The notes: generated from the sequence alone by a model not told the origin. A stretch of DNA of 64,000 nt from Saprospirales bacterium (GCA_016711605.1 JADJSS010000007.1:248001-312000); one strand, 5' to 3'; shown: positions 1 through 10,269, numbered from the stretch's first letter. A program made the numbers and translations.

Positions 1-108
1 TCTGATTATTATACAGATGGATTGGTGCGTTTACCGTTCTTCTATGAATTAGAAATTGAGCAAGTAAAAGCTATTTCAAAAGCAGTTTTATCTTTTTTTA
101 ATGCATAA
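1..108 (+). CDS. Sugar aminotransferase (DegT/DnrJ/EryC1, WecE-like), C-terminal end only
   Basis: Frame 1 is open from the window edge to a TAA at 106-108 and gives 35 residues. The fragment contains DGLVRLPFFYEL followed by a short helix, which resembles the C-terminus of dTDP-4-amino-4,6-dideoxygalactose transaminase (WecE/RffA), a PLP enzyme that makes amino sugars for surface polysaccharide. The next gene, a polytopic glycosyltransferase-like protein, starts 3 nt downstream, so the two are probably one transcript of a glycan locus. Only the tail is visible, so the family call rests on this short motif. Confidence 0.6.
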   Translation, partial: SDYYTDGLVRLPFFYELEIEQVKAISKAVLSFFNA

Positions 109-111
109 TAA

Positions 112-1625
112 ATGAATCAAAAAAAATATAAAACCGCACTCATTTTATTTTTTATTTCTATTATTTATACTTGTTCGATGAACATGCTAAATGTGTATTT
201 CATTAAAAAAGCAAATCCAACAAATGCTGAAATAAATGCAAGAAGTTTGGTGTATAATGCAACGGTTTATTCAATTGATAATTACTGGTACCTAAATCAT
301 GTAAAAAATTATTTAGCAACAGGAAAATTTACAGTAGACACTTCAAAATACCGTTATGAAGTGCGCAGAACACCAGTTTATCCTTTGTTTTATGGCGCAC
401 ATTATTTGTTATTTGGCGAAAAAGGCAGTTATATTTCTATTCGATATACACAAACTTTTTTGTTGGCTTTAGCTGTTGCTTTACTTTTTTTGGCAGTGTA
501 TAATTTTACTGGAAATAAAACAATTGGACTATTTGCCGCTTTACTTTATGGCTTGCAGCCTTGTGTTGCTTTAAATGCGTTTTTTACGAATACAGAATCC
601 TTAAGTTCAGTACTGGTTTGTTATTTTTTATTTGGACTTTCATTGTGTAAGTTAAATCCTAGCAAAAAGAACTGGTTGATAACTGGCGTATTATTTGCAC
701 TTGGCGTGTTGTGCAGGCCACCGATTATATTTTTAGCAATATCTTGTTTATTTGCTATCTTTTATTTTAATAAATGGAATTTTAAAAACAGCATTGTTTC
801 TGGAATTTTCTTCACGTTTGGTGCAGCCATTTTGTTATTGCCTTGGACTATTAGAAACTATATGGTTACCAATGGTGAGATAATCGTTATGGAAAAATAC
901 TATGGCGATCCGATGGATTATGGAATGCCAAATGTTTACTTGCGAAGTTGGATTTCATGTTGGATGAATCCAGCAGATTATTCGTCAGAAAAAGTGTCAA
1001 ATCTTATGTTGACTAATTTATCATATAAAGAACCAATGTCTAAAAAAAACATAATAGATTCAATAGTAAACAACTTACCTTCAAGAGCATTAATTGGAAA
1101 CAACAAGACAGCTATTAGTAGCACTTTAAGTGATTTATACGAATATTATCGCTTCAAAAACCTGCCTGGTTTTAAAAATCAATTTGACTCAACGGATAAA
1201 GTTGTAACCGAAAAAATGCATCTTTTAAAATCAAATTTTATAAAAAAATCAGCAATAGATTATTATGTTATCACACCACTTCTATTTGCAAAAGCGTCAT
1301 TTTTCAAAGCAATTCTACATCACTTACTTTCTTAGATAATTATCATGGGAATTATTTAAAAATTGCTGTAAAAGCATTGCTTTACTTGATAAATGTATTA
1401 TCGTTTTTATCGATATTGTTTTTATTGTTTTATATCAGAAAATATGTGGACGTTTACCTAATTTCTACACTAGGAATCGCTTGCACTTTTTTTGTAATTA
1501 TTTATATTTTACAGTATTTCGAAAATCGGTATAACTTTCCTGTATATCCATTTATGTACACGTTATTAGCAATTAGTCTGTATGAAATTTTTTCAACGCT
1601 AAAAGATAGATTTCGTAAAAATTAA
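112..1625 (+). CDS. GT39/ArnT-like polytopic glycosyltransferase, frameshifted
   Basis: This is an integral membrane protein with many hydrophobic segments. An N-terminal TM helix is followed by an extracytoplasmic stretch with acidic, aromatic DNYWYLNH at about residue 59, as in PMT/ArnT enzymes that move sugars from polyprenyl phosphate. Two open frames carry it: 112-1335 (407 codons) and 1377-1625 (82 codons from a TTG). Adding one T to the T5 run at 1300-1304 joins them as ASFFQSNSTSLTFLDNYHGN and gives 504 residues, a normal family length. The break is therefore most likely a sequencing error. The gene starts 3 nt after the aminotransferase. Substrate is unknown. Confidence 0.65.
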
Positions 1626-1638
1626 GGCAGAGTAGCTG

Positions 1639-2214
1639 CTATATTTTTTGTTCTACAGCAAATTGTGTTTTTAGTAAAAATGTTGATTTTGCCATTTCGA
1701 GTAAAATTTTTTCCGCTTCAGTATTATCTATGCCTCGTGCAAAAGTTACTTGTTTTTCAGGTGTATCGAACTTTATTACGGTTCGTTGCTCATCTTTCCA
1801 TTCATCGTTTCTGTTAATTTTAAACAATTCTATATCGATATGAATATTGGAAATGGTTTCAATGTCATAAAAATTTCTTCTGTAAAAAAAAACCAAGGGT
1901 TTGTCTGTAACCATAAACTCTTTAGAAACAATGATACGTTCTCTTCCAAAAAAAAGCCAAATAAATGCAGAAGCACCAGCCATTCCAAGCGCAAACCACG
2001 CGCCAATTGCCAGCACCAAACCAGCTTTTATCCAAAAATGATGTACTGGTAATGTAATTCTTATCACAATAAACAAAGCAATAATCCAAGCAATGGTTGC
2101 TGCTATTAAAGCAATTAAAGCAGTCGTATTTTTTTTCAACGGAATCCGAATCTCAAGAAAATCTTTTTTTCTTAAAACACGAATGGTGCGTTGTGATGTT
2201 GTTGATTCCGTCAT
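1639..2214 (-). CDS. Uncharacterised two-TM membrane protein
   Basis: No family is recognised with confidence. After a basic N-terminal region (about residues 1-25) come two hydrophobic helices (about 30-55 and 60-90), then a soluble C-terminal half rich in beta strand, resembling the PH-like cytoplasmic domains of small bacterial membrane proteins. The open frame begins with a GTG at 2226, but ATG at 2214 (MTESTTSQRT) is the likelier start. It converges with the GT39-like gene, with the two stops 13 nt apart. Confidence 0.55.
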   Translation of the reverse strand: MTESTTSQRTIRVLRKKDFLEIRIPLKKNTTALIALIAATIAWIIALFIVIRITLPVHHFWIKAGLVLAIGAWFALGMAGASAFIWLFFGRERIIVSKEFMVTDKPLVFFYRRNFYDIETISNIHIDIELFKINRNDEWKDEQRTVIKFDTPEKQVTFARGIDNTEAEKILLEMAKSTFLLKTQFAVEQKI

Positions 2215-2245
2215 TTTTATTTCCACTAAGATAAAAAAAATAGGT

Positions 2246-2273
2246 GTAAGTAATAAGTTATATGTAGTAAGAG
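2246..2273. repeat. Heptamer array, 4 units (GTAAGTA-like)
   Basis: Four 7-bp units: GTAAGTA, ATAAGTT, ATATGTA, GTAAGAG. It is roughly the reverse complement of the array at 2335-2362, 61 bp away. Confidence 0.6.
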
Positions 2274-2323
2274 TTTATGTATTTTTTCGCATAATGCTTT
2301 TAATAGAATTAATAAGATATTCC

Positions 2324-2331
2324 TATCTTTA
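2324..2331 (+). promoter_or_regulatory. Bacteroidota-type -7 element before GH1 gene
   Basis: TATCTTTA is one base from the TAnnTTTG consensus of the main Bacteroidota sigma factor. It lies 35 nt before the GH1 start. No clear TTTG is visible at the expected -33 distance, so this is tentative. Confidence 0.3.
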
Positions 2332-2334
2332 CTA

Positions 2335-2362
2335 ATTACTTTATACTTATCACTTACAACTC
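2335..2362. repeat. Heptamer array, 4 units (xxxACTT)
   Basis: ATTACTT, TATACTT, ATCACTT, ACAACTC, ending 4 nt before the ATG of the GH1 gene. Inverted partner of the array at 2246-2273. Confidence 0.6.
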
Positions 2363-2366
2363 TTAT

Positions 2367-3545
2367 ATGAAATTACAATTTCCAGAAGGATTTATCATCG
2401 GCACATCTACAGCAGCTTACCAAATTGAAACTGCATCTGACAATAACTGGAAAGGATTGAAATGCAAAGACGGTACCATATTTGATCAATGTTCGCAACA
2501 TGACCTTCATCGCGATGAAGATTTAGAATATATCTGTCAGCTTGGAAATGCATACAGAATGAGCCACGATTGGGCAAAGTTACAAAATGCACCTTTTGCT
2601 GATTTTGACCAGAAAGAAGTAGATGCTTATTTGAAATTTATGGAAGAACTGAAACGTCGCGGCAAGCATATTATGTTGGTATTGCATCATTTCACCAATC
2701 CAACATGGTTTGAAAAAGAAGGAAGTTGGGAAAAAGAAGGCAACCGAAAAATGTGGCTCGATTTTGTGCAAAAAAGCGTTGATACTTTTGGACATTTAGT
2801 TGATACCTGGAATACGTTTAACGAACCAAATGTATATGTTTCTAACGGTTGGATTACAGGTGAATTTCCACCATTTAAAAAAGGTAAAATTTTACTGGCA
2901 AGAAAAGTTCTAAAAGAAATAAGCAAAGCGCACGAAGAAGCGTATGATATTATTAAACAAAAATCGAAAGCACCAATAGGCATTTCTTTTAATACGGTTC
3001 AGTTTAAAGGCGAAGTTTTTCCTGGCCAAATTTTTGCAAAAATATTTGATTGGTGGTTTAATGAATATTGCCATAATCATTTTTTAAAAGTCGATTTTCA
3101 AGGGTTGAGTTATTACGCAAAGATGTCGTTTCGACCTTTTCCTTTAGATAACATGAATCACACCGAACAATTGAAAAAATTAGGAAGACGAACCGATTTA
3201 ATGTGGGAAATTGATCCAAGTGGTTTTTATACTATGTTTCAACGTTATTGGAAAAAAACAAAAAAACCGATTATCATAACAGAAAGTGGCATCTGCACGC
3301 ACGATCCAAAAGTGCGCAAAGAAAGCATTAAAGAATACTTAGGTTTCGTGCATAAAGCTCAACAAGAAGGCATTCCTATTCAAGGATATTTTCACTGGAG
3401 CACGATGGATAATCACGAATGGAATATTGGACAATATTATCGCTTTGGTTTAGTAAGTGTTGACTTTGCAACAGGCAAACGCACCATGACCGAAGCTGGT
3501 ACTTTTTTAGGTGAAGTTGCAAGAAATAATTTTGTTGAGGTTTGA
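2367..3545 (+). CDS. Glycoside hydrolase family 1 (beta-glucosidase-like)
   Basis: A retaining beta-glycosidase of the TIM-barrel GH1 family. The N-terminus carries GFIIGTSTAAYQIE (residues 8-21). The acid/base Glu is in FNEP at residue 153 and the nucleophile Glu is in ITESG at residue 306, followed by a GYFHWSTMDNHEWNIG block near the end. At 392 residues it is somewhat shorter than typical GH1 enzymes (about 450), and the usual RFSISW motif reads YRMSHDWAKL, so substrate preference may be unusual. It has no signal peptide and is presumably cytoplasmic. It appears monocistronic, with a -7-like box and a heptamer array in front. Confidence 0.85.
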   Translation: MKLQFPEGFIIGTSTAAYQIETASDNNWKGLKCKDGTIFDQCSQHDLHRDEDLEYICQLGNAYRMSHDWAKLQNAPFADFDQKEVDAYLKFMEELKRRGKHIMLVLHHFTNPTWFEKEGSWEKEGNRKMWLDFVQKSVDTFGHLVDTWNTFNEPNVYVSNGWITGEFPPFKKGKILLARKVLKEISKAHEEAYDIIKQKSKAPIGISFNTVQFKGEVFPGQIFAKIFDWWFNEYCHNHFLKVDFQGLSYYAKMSFRPFPLDNMNHTEQLKKLGRRTDLMWEIDPSGFYTMFQRYWKKTKKPIIITESGICTHDPKVRKESIKEYLGFVHKAQQEGIPIQGYFHWSTMDNHEWNIGQYYRFGLVSVDFATGKRTMTEAGTFLGEVARNNFVEV

Positions 3546-3676
3546 TGAATTCTACAACAACATCGCTTCGCGATGAAGGAAAACCATGAGTTTTATTTTT
3601 AGTGAATTACCTTGAAGTGAAAGTTTTGCTTTCCACTTAATTTTACATCATTCAATAACACTAAAAATTTAAAGTC

Positions 3677-3943
3677 ATGAAAAACTTCATCAACTCAGTC
3701 ATCGCAATTGCAATTATTATTATGGCAAGTTGCGGTTTTGCAAATGCAGGAAATACTTCAACAAAAAAAGCACCGCAAAAATCGAATGTTACGAATCCAT
3801 ATTACAATCCTAATAAAAAAATTATAAACGCAAATAATCAACCAATATTTAAACGAAATAGAAAAGCTGGCGAGCCAATCATAAACAGAAGAGATCAACC
3901 ATTTTTTAATGTGAAACATGCACCAAAAAGATTTCAAAAATAG
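3677..3943 (+). CDS. Small secreted basic protein, unknown function
   Basis: 88 residues. The first 24 form a signal peptide (Lys, then a long Ile/Ala run and ...GFANA). The mature part is basic and Asn/Pro/Lys-rich, with two similar units, INANNQPIFKRN and INRRDQPFFNVK, about 25 residues apart. No family is recognised. It probably encodes a short periplasmic or secreted peptide, and it stands alone between GH1 and the PhoD-like gene. Confidence 0.55.
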   Translation: MKNFINSVIAIAIIIMASCGFANAGNTSTKKAPQKSNVTNPYYNPNKKIINANNQPIFKRNRKAGEPIINRRDQPFFNVKHAPKRFQK

Positions 3944-4104
3944 AAAATCTATAGCTAGAGCATAACATAAATTGGTTTATCAACGAGAATGAAAGAAAAT
4001 TAAAAGGCAATTCACTTTATTCAATTTTACCTTTAATTTTTCAAAATTTAAACCATCCAATTTTTTTGAACAAAAGTTGTATCTTTAGTGAACAATACTT
4101 GTTC

Positions 4105-5127
4105 ATGAAAAAATCAATCTTTTACGCTTTACTTATTTTTATATCTACGGCTTGTGTAAAAAACAACACACCAGTTTCGTTACCACCAAGTAGAATTGCT
4201 TTTGGTTCGTGCTGCGTACAATTAGGTGATTTGAGTATTTTCGATTCTATCTTAAAAAAACAACCTGATTTATATTTAGCACTTGGCGACAATATGTACG
4301 GTGATGCACTCATCGGTCCACCAGATTCAGTTTGGTTAGCTATTCAATATGGAATTTTAGGAAATAATGCTTCTTTTAGACGTTTAAAACAAGCTGTTCC
4401 GATGATTGGTATTTGGGACGACCATGATTATGGTGGCAATAATTCTGGAAGTACGTTTCCAAATAAAGAAGATTCGAAAAGACTTTTATTGACTTTCTTT
4501 AATGAGTCCAGTGGTTCTGACAGATGGAATCATCCAGGTGCATATAATTCTTATTTTTTTGGCGATGATGCACATAAATTACAAGTAATTGTGTTAGATA
4601 CACGTTGGTTTTTAAATGTTTTCAGTGGTGAGCCAATTTCACCAACGTCAGATGTAACAAAGAACTTTTTAGGTAGTGAACAATGGACTTGGTTAAGACA
4701 AGAATTATTAAAACCAGCAAAAGTGCGCATTGTAATGACAAGTACTCAAATGCTGCACGAACACAATGGTTTTGAATCTTGGACGAACTATCCGCACGAA
4801 TTAAATCGTTTCTTTGATTTGTTAAGAGAAACACGTGCTGAAGGTGTGTTCATGGTAAGTGGCGACGTGCATTGGGCCGAATTGAGCAAGCAACAACCAA
4901 CTGGTTTGTATCCATTATATGATATGACATCAAGTGGTTTAAATCAAGTTGAAGATGTGCCAAAACCTAACAGATATAGAGTTGGCAGCGCAACACGCGA
5001 CTTAAACTTTGGAATGATTAATATTGATTGGAACAGCACACCATTTAAAATTTCTTTGGAAGTGTATAACAAAAAAGGTGAATTAAAAATACAACAGGTA
5101 ATTCCGTTGGATGAGTTGTCGTTTTAA
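4105..5127 (+). CDS. PhoD-like phosphodiesterase/alkaline phosphatase lipoprotein
   Basis: A metallophosphoesterase of the PhoD type. Visible motifs are IAFGSCC, LGDNMYGD (metal site), GIWDDHDYGGNN and a late SGDVHWAEL, which together supply the Asp/Asn/His ligands of the binuclear centre. A lipoprotein signal with Cys after FISTA places it on the periplasmic face of a membrane. The open frame extends upstream to 4066, but ATG at 4105 begins the signal peptide (MKKSIFYALL) and is preferred. A TATCTTTA box at 4079-4086 could be its promoter. It converges with the nuclease gene, with 2 nt between the stops. Confidence 0.75.
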   Translation: MKKSIFYALLIFISTACVKNNTPVSLPPSRIAFGSCCVQLGDLSIFDSILKKQPDLYLALGDNMYGDALIGPPDSVWLAIQYGILGNNASFRRLKQAVPMIGIWDDHDYGGNNSGSTFPNKEDSKRLLLTFFNESSGSDRWNHPGAYNSYFFGDDAHKLQVIVLDTRWFLNVFSGEPISPTSDVTKNFLGSEQWTWLRQELLKPAKVRIVMTSTQMLHEHNGFESWTNYPHELNRFFDLLRETRAEGVFMVSGDVHWAELSKQQPTGLYPLYDMTSSGLNQVEDVPKPNRYRVGSATRDLNFGMINIDWNSTPFKISLEVYNKKGELKIQQVIPLDELSF

Positions 5128-5129
5128 TC

Positions 5130-5792
5130 TTACTTGAAAAATTCAACACAAACGCCAATGTGATCGCTTAAGAGTTTATCGTGGTTCCATGTTGTTGTTT
5201 TGTAAATTGGATTTTCAATAAAATTTGCACTGATGATTATATGATCAATGTTTTGTGGAATATCTTTCGTTACATTTATTAAATTATTTTTCGAGAAAAC
5301 ATCGTTTAGTTTTTCTCTGCCAATTTTTGTAAAATAATAATTATCGCTGAAAGAAATATTTAAATCACCAGCCAAACAAAAATTTGTTGATTGGCTAATT
5401 TTATTGATGTCAATTAGTTGGTTTTCTAAATCTTCTAAAAAACATTTTCTTCTGTTTCCGTAAATTCCGATAATGGTTCCGTAAACAATTAAATTACCAA
5501 ATGGCGTTTCAATTTCTGCACAACAACTTGTTCTTTCGTCGTACGTTTTTATAGTTTGAGAAATTGGATATTTGCTATAAATAATAACTCTACGTTCATC
5601 TGTTCTATAATTATTATTGGAATCATGAAGCAAAATTGTTTTAGAATTAAATGGATAATCATCAGACAAATGAATCAAATCACTTGCTTCTGTAAGTATT
5701 AGAATATCTGCATTAATTTGTTTTATAGCTTGAATAATTTCTTTATTCTTTTTTTTCTGCAGTCGTTCTATATTCCAAGTTGCAATTTTCAT
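5130..5792 (-). CDS. Endonuclease/exonuclease/phosphatase family protein
   Basis: 220 residues of the EEP fold: MKIATWNIERLQ at the N-terminus, ADILILTEA, an internal GDLNISF (catalytic Asp/Asn) and a C-terminal SDHIGVCVEF with the His general base. Members cleave DNA or phosphoester substrates using Mg2+. The ATG at 5792 overlaps the TGA of uvrA by one base, so it is translationally coupled to uvrA, which suggests, without proving, a role in DNA metabolism. A GTG one codon upstream (5795) is also open but less likely. Confidence 0.75.
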   Translation of the reverse strand: MKIATWNIERLQKKKNKEIIQAIKQINADILILTEASDLIHLSDDYPFNSKTILLHDSNNNYRTDERRVIIYSKYPISQTIKTYDERTSCCAEIETPFGNLIVYGTIIGIYGNRRKCFLEDLENQLIDINKISQSTNFCLAGDLNISFSDNYYFTKIGREKLNDVFSKNNLINVTKDIPQNIDHIIISANFIENPIYKTTTWNHDKLLSDHIGVCVEFFK

Positions 5793-8613
5793 CACTTCAA
5801 TTTCTCTTTCAAATATTTCGCAGTTAAACTTTCTTTATTTTTTATCAAATTTTCTGGAGTACCTTCAAACACTAAGTTGCCGCCTTCTTCACCACCTTTT
5901 GGGCCTAAATCAATAATCCAGTCGGCGCATTTAATTACATCAATATTATGTTCAACTACAACAACCGTATGACCAATTTCTATCAGCGCATTTAATGCTT
6001 TCAACAACTTATTAATATCATGAAAATGCAAACCAGTTGTTGGTTCATCAAAAATAAACAACACTGGATCTTTCGCAACACCTTTCGTTAAAAACGACGC
6101 CAACTTCACACGTTGCGCTTCGCCACCACTTAAGGTAGAACTGCTTTGTCCGAGATGCACATAACCTAAACCAACATCTTGCAGCGGTTTTAATCGTTGT
6201 ACCACATCTTTCTTTTCTACAAAAAAATCTATCGCTTCATCAACCGTCATATCCAACACATCAGAAATGCTTTTTTGTTGGTATTGTACTTCTAAAATTT
6301 CTTGCTTAAAACGTTTGCCATTACACACTTCACACACCAAATGCACATCAGCCAAAAATTGCATTTCTACCGTTTGTTCGCCTTCACCTTCGCAAGCATC
6401 ACATCGACCACCTTCAACATTAAAAGAAAAATGTTTTGGCTGATAACCACGAATTTTTGAAAGTGATTGAGTAGAAAATAAATCACGAATAGCATCATAC
6501 GCTTTTATATACGTTACAGGATTGCTGCGCGAACTTTTTCCTATTGGATTTTGGTCGACAAATTCAATCTTTTTTATCTTGTTTTTATAACCAGAAATTT
6601 CTTTGAACACACCAGGTTTTATGCCAAATCCTTCGAGTTCATTTTTCAAAAACGGATATAAAATTTGTTTGATTAAGGTGGTTTTACCTGAGCCAGAAAT
6701 ACCAGTAATTACTGATAATGCGCTCAATGGTATATTTACCGAAATGTTTTTCAGGTTGTTTTGTTGCGCACCTTTAATCGAAATAAAATTAATTGGTTTT
6801 CGACGAATTTTCGGTACTTCTATTTGCAGTTTTCCGGTTAGATATTGTGTTGTTAAACTTGTTGGATTTTTGATGATATCAGCAGCATTTCCTGCAAACA
6901 CAATTTCACCACCAAGCATACCTGCGTGCGGACCAACATCTATCAAATAATCAGCAGCACGAATCGCTTCTTCTTCGTGTTCAACTACAATTACGGTGTT
7001 TCCTAAATCACGCAAATAGCGAAGAATATTAATCAATCTTCCTGTGTCGTGTGGATGCAAGCCAACGCTCGGTTCATCTAAAATATATAAGGAACCAGTT
7101 AGATTACTGCCAAGTGTTCGTGTTAAATTTATGCGTTGTGATTCGCCACCGGAAAGTGTATTTGAAAATCGATTCAACGATAAATATTCCAAACCAACAT
7201 CTACCATAAATTGTAAACGATTATTGATTTCCGTTAAAATTCTATTGGCAATTTCCGTATCTTTTTTATCAATTTTTAACGACTGAAAATGTTCGTATAA
7301 ATGTTTAATTGTCATTTGCAATAAATCGCCAATAGATTTATTTCCAATTTTTACATAATCTGCATCTGGTCGTAAACGCGTGCCATTGCATTGATCGCAA
7401 GCAGTTCGTCCACGATATTTTGCCAGCATTACGCGATACTGAATTTTATACGTTTGCGATTCTACATCTTTAAAAATGCATGAATACCTTGAAAATATTC
7501 GTTACCATTCCACAATGTTTTGTATTGCTCTTTTGATAAATCAATGATTGGTTTATGAATTGGAAAATCGCATTTTGATGCACCATGAATCAATTGTTTT
7601 TTCCAAATACTCATTCCTTCTGTTCGCCAGCAAATGATGGCATCTTCATAAACTGATAAATTTTTATTTGGAATGACTAAATCATGATCTATGCCTAAAA
7701 TAGTGCCGAAACCTTCGCATTTACTGCATGCGCCGTAAGGTGAATTAAAATTAAAAAATGGTACGGATGGCATTTCAAAAGTAATTCCATCTAGTTCAAA
7801 TTTGTTGCTGAATATTTTTTTTGATTTGGTTGGAATATCGATTACACAAACACCATCACCTTCAGAAAAAGCCAAATTTACCGAATCAGCTAACCTGTTT
7901 AAATTTTCTTCTGATGCATCAGCTGTTGCTCTGTCAATTAAAATAAATGTATTAGTGGTGAGTGGTGAGTGGTGAGTGGTGAGTTTTTTATTGTTTTCTT
8001 TTTTTGAAATGATATTGTCTGAAATTATATAATCTTCAATTCTCACTACATCTTCGTCAATTAACAAACGCTGAATTCCATCTTGCTGCAATGCATCTAA
8101 TTTGTTTTTTGTGATTTCTTTTAACGGTGAAAGAATCTGAATTTTGGTTGAAGTGTCTAATGTTTTTATAAAATCAATTACATCAGAAACCTCTTGTTTT
8201 ATTACTACTTTATTCGATATTGGCGAATAGGTTTTACCAATTTTTGCATACAACAATCGTAAATAATCATAAATTTCAGTGAGTGTGCCAACTGTAGAAC
8301 GTGTGGTTCCTGTGGTTGTTTTTTGTTCAATAGCAATCGCTGGCGAAAGTCCTTTGATATAATCAACATCTGGCTTGTCCATTCTGCCTAAAAATTGTCG
8401 CGCATACGACGATAATGACTCAACATATCTTCGTTGACCTTCAGCATACAAAGTATCTATGGTTAGCGAAGATTTTCCAGAACCGGAAACACCAGTAACA
8501 ACTACTAATTTATTTCTTGGAATTTCAACATCAATATTTTTCAAATTATGTGTTCGAGCACCTTTGATGAATATCTTATTATCTTCTTTTGTTAATTTTT
8601 TAACTGTTGACAT
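5792..8613 (-). CDS. uvrA: UvrABC excinuclease subunit A, frameshifted
   Basis: The damage-sensing ATPase of nucleotide excision repair. The N-terminal part (7462-8613) has GVSGSGKSSL (Walker A 1), GRMDKPDVDYIKGLSPAIAI and a zinc motif CSKCEGFG. The C-terminal part (5792-7429) has CDQCNGTRLRPD, LSGGESQR, GISGSGKTTL (Walker A 2), CDACEGEG...CEVCNGKRF and LSGGEAQR. Adding one base to the A5 run at 7472-7476 restores HAFFKDVESQTYKIQYRVML and an intact protein of 940 residues, the family norm. A four-unit heptamer array encodes LTTHHSPLTT in a variable loop before the IDR segment. Sequencing error is the likely cause of the break. Confidence 0.92.
7955..7982. repeat. Heptamer array inside uvrA, 4 perfect units
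   Basis: GTGGTGA repeated four times exactly. It is in frame and is translated from the - strand as a Thr/His/Ser/Pro-rich loop. A change of one unit would shift the frame; a change of three units would not. Confidence 0.85.
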
Positions 8614-8774
8614 ACTATTGGAACACTTTTTGCGTTAAATACTGTTAATACAAGTAAAATCTTGTTTAGTTTTATTAAAATTGATAAATAATTCATTCAC
8701 AAAAAATAACAAACACGCTTGAACAAACTTTACATGACTACGGCAACTAGTTTAACACGCAAAACAATTGACTC

Positions 8775-9353
8775 ATGTATAACAACAATGTTCAAACGGA
8801 TAATGAACTTATCCAAAGATATGTAAATGGCGATGAAAATGCATTAGCATTTTTGTTAGAAAAACATAAACGCAAGGTTTTTGCGTTTATTAATATGCGC
8901 GTAAAAAATAAAACGGTTTCAGAAGATATTTTTCAAGACACTTTTTGTAAAGTCATCGATAGTTTGCGTAAAGGTAAATACAATGATGAAGGAAAGTTTT
9001 TGCCCTGGATAATGATGATTGCACATAATTTATGTATGGATCATTTTAGAAAACAGAAACGTCAGCCGAATGTTGTTAATGTTGATGGTTCTTTCCTTTT
9101 TGACAATATTTCGTTTTCTAATGAAATTAAAGAAGATGCAATTATTAAGCAACAAACTATTTTGCGTGTAAAAGATATGATAAACCTATTGCCCGATGAC
9201 CAAAAAGAAGTGGTGATTTTGCGACATTATGCAGAAATGAGTTTTAAAGAAATTGCAGAAATGACTGGTACCAACATGAACACTGCACTTGGCAGAATGC
9301 GTTATGCTTTACTGAATTTAAGAAAGATGATGAACAATAAAGTAGTAGTATAA
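8775..9353 (+). CDS. ECF-type RNA polymerase sigma factor
   Basis: 192 residues. Region 2 includes SEDIFQDTFCKVIDSL (core and -10 recognition, about residues 50-65) and FLPWIMMIAHNLCMDHFRK. Region 4 includes LPDDQKEVVILRHYAEMSFKEI and a helix-turn-helix, about residues 135-180. There is no adjacent anti-sigma gene, so its signal is unknown. A strong terminator follows within 40 nt, making it a single-gene unit. Confidence 0.85.
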   Translation: MYNNNVQTDNELIQRYVNGDENALAFLLEKHKRKVFAFINMRVKNKTVSEDIFQDTFCKVIDSLRKGKYNDEGKFLPWIMMIAHNLCMDHFRKQKRQPNVVNVDGSFLFDNISFSNEIKEDAIIKQQTILRVKDMINLLPDDQKEVVILRHYAEMSFKEIAEMTGTNMNTALGRMRYALLNLRKMMNNKVVV

Positions 9354-9392
9354 AATTATAACCGAAAGGTGGTTTTCTTGATCTTTTTCCAC

Positions 9393-9420
9393 AAGCTAGT
9401 ACTTTTGTACTAGCTTTTAT
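9393..9420. terminator. Bidirectional intrinsic terminator
   Basis: Perfect 10-bp stem AAGCTAGTAC / GTACTAGCTT with a TTTT loop, followed by TTATTTTAT on the + strand. It separates the convergent sigma factor and cdsA genes. Confidence 0.85.
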
Positions 9421-10262
9421 TTTATAAAAAACGTCAAATATAACGTGCAAGCTGGCAACGAAAAAATTAGTCCGTCAAATCTGTCTAAAAATCCACCATG
9501 ACCAGGCAATACGTTTCCAGTATCTTTAATTTGCAAATTGCGTTTAATCATGCTTTCTGCTAAATCACCATAAGTGCTGGTTATTGTTGTAATGACTGCT
9601 AAAATGATGTAAGTTGTAAGCGTTACAGAATGACCTGTCCAACGCGGAAACAGCAACCAAATAATATATGCAAAACCAGCTGCACCTAACATACCACCAA
9701 AAAAACCTTCCCAAGTTTTCTTTGGTGAAATGCGTTCAAACAATTTATGTTTGCCAAAAAATCGTCCAAATAAATACGCGAATGAATCGTTGCTCCAAGC
9801 AAAAATCATGATGGCTAATAAATAGTGCCAACTGTATTCGCCAGCGTGGAAAGCCAATAAACTCGCAGATGATAACGGAATAGCTAAATAGAAAATTGCC
9901 ATTGAATTTAAACATACATTATAAAATGGACGTTCGCTTTTGGTGTACATTTCTATCACCAACCAGGTTAAAGGAAAACCACATAACAACGATAAGGAAA
10001 TTAATGGAATACTTTGCTTAGCTACTAAAAATACGATTCCAAATATAATCACACTAAAAACAGTATTGATAATTTTATATGTTGTTTTCCACTTTTCTGT
10101 GGAAGTCAATAAATCATGAATGATAGCATGATATTCACTGATGCATAAAACTACTAATAATGAAAATAAAATTAAATAAGAATACTCGTGCAACACCACA
10201 CCACCAATCATCACTATTAGAAAAAAAAATCCTGTTACTGCTCTTGTTACTATATCATTCAT
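9417..10262 (-). CDS. cdsA: Phosphatidate cytidylyltransferase
   Basis: Makes CDP-diacylglycerol from phosphatidate and CTP for phospholipid synthesis. Eight or so TM helices are visible over 281 residues, with the family signature near the C-terminus: STYGDLAESMIKRNLQIKD followed by PGHGGFLDRFDG, which supplies the metal-binding acids. SPKKTWEG is also present. It lies 25 nt downstream of the CPBP protease gene in the same direction, so the two may be cotranscribed. Starts at ATG (MNDIVTRA). Confidence 0.92.
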   Translation of the reverse strand: MNDIVTRAVTGFFFLIVMIGGVVLHEYSYLILFSLLVVLCISEYHAIIHDLLTSTEKWKTTYKIINTVFSVIIFGIVFLVAKQSIPLISLSLLCGFPLTWLVIEMYTKSERPFYNVCLNSMAIFYLAIPLSSASLLAFHAGEYSWHYLLAIMIFAWSNDSFAYLFGRFFGKHKLFERISPKKTWEGFFGGMLGAAGFAYIIWLLFPRWTGHSVTLTTYIILAVITTITSTYGDLAESMIKRNLQIKDTGNVLPGHGGFLDRFDGLIFSLPACTLYLTFFIK

Positions 10263-10269
10263 ATTCTTT

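Noticed and set aside
112..1625. Two separate membrane-protein genes
   Set aside because: One added T at 1300-1304 yields a continuous protein of normal family length; the second frame has only a TTG start and no N-terminal signal of its own.
3556..3571. CATCGC-TTC-GCGATG hairpin after GH1 as a terminator
   Set aside because: A perfect small stem, but no following T-run; it resembles the strong terminator at 61196 only in its core.
7955..7982. CRISPR-like repeats
   Set aside because: Units are 7 bp, contiguous and without spacers; no cas genes in the window.
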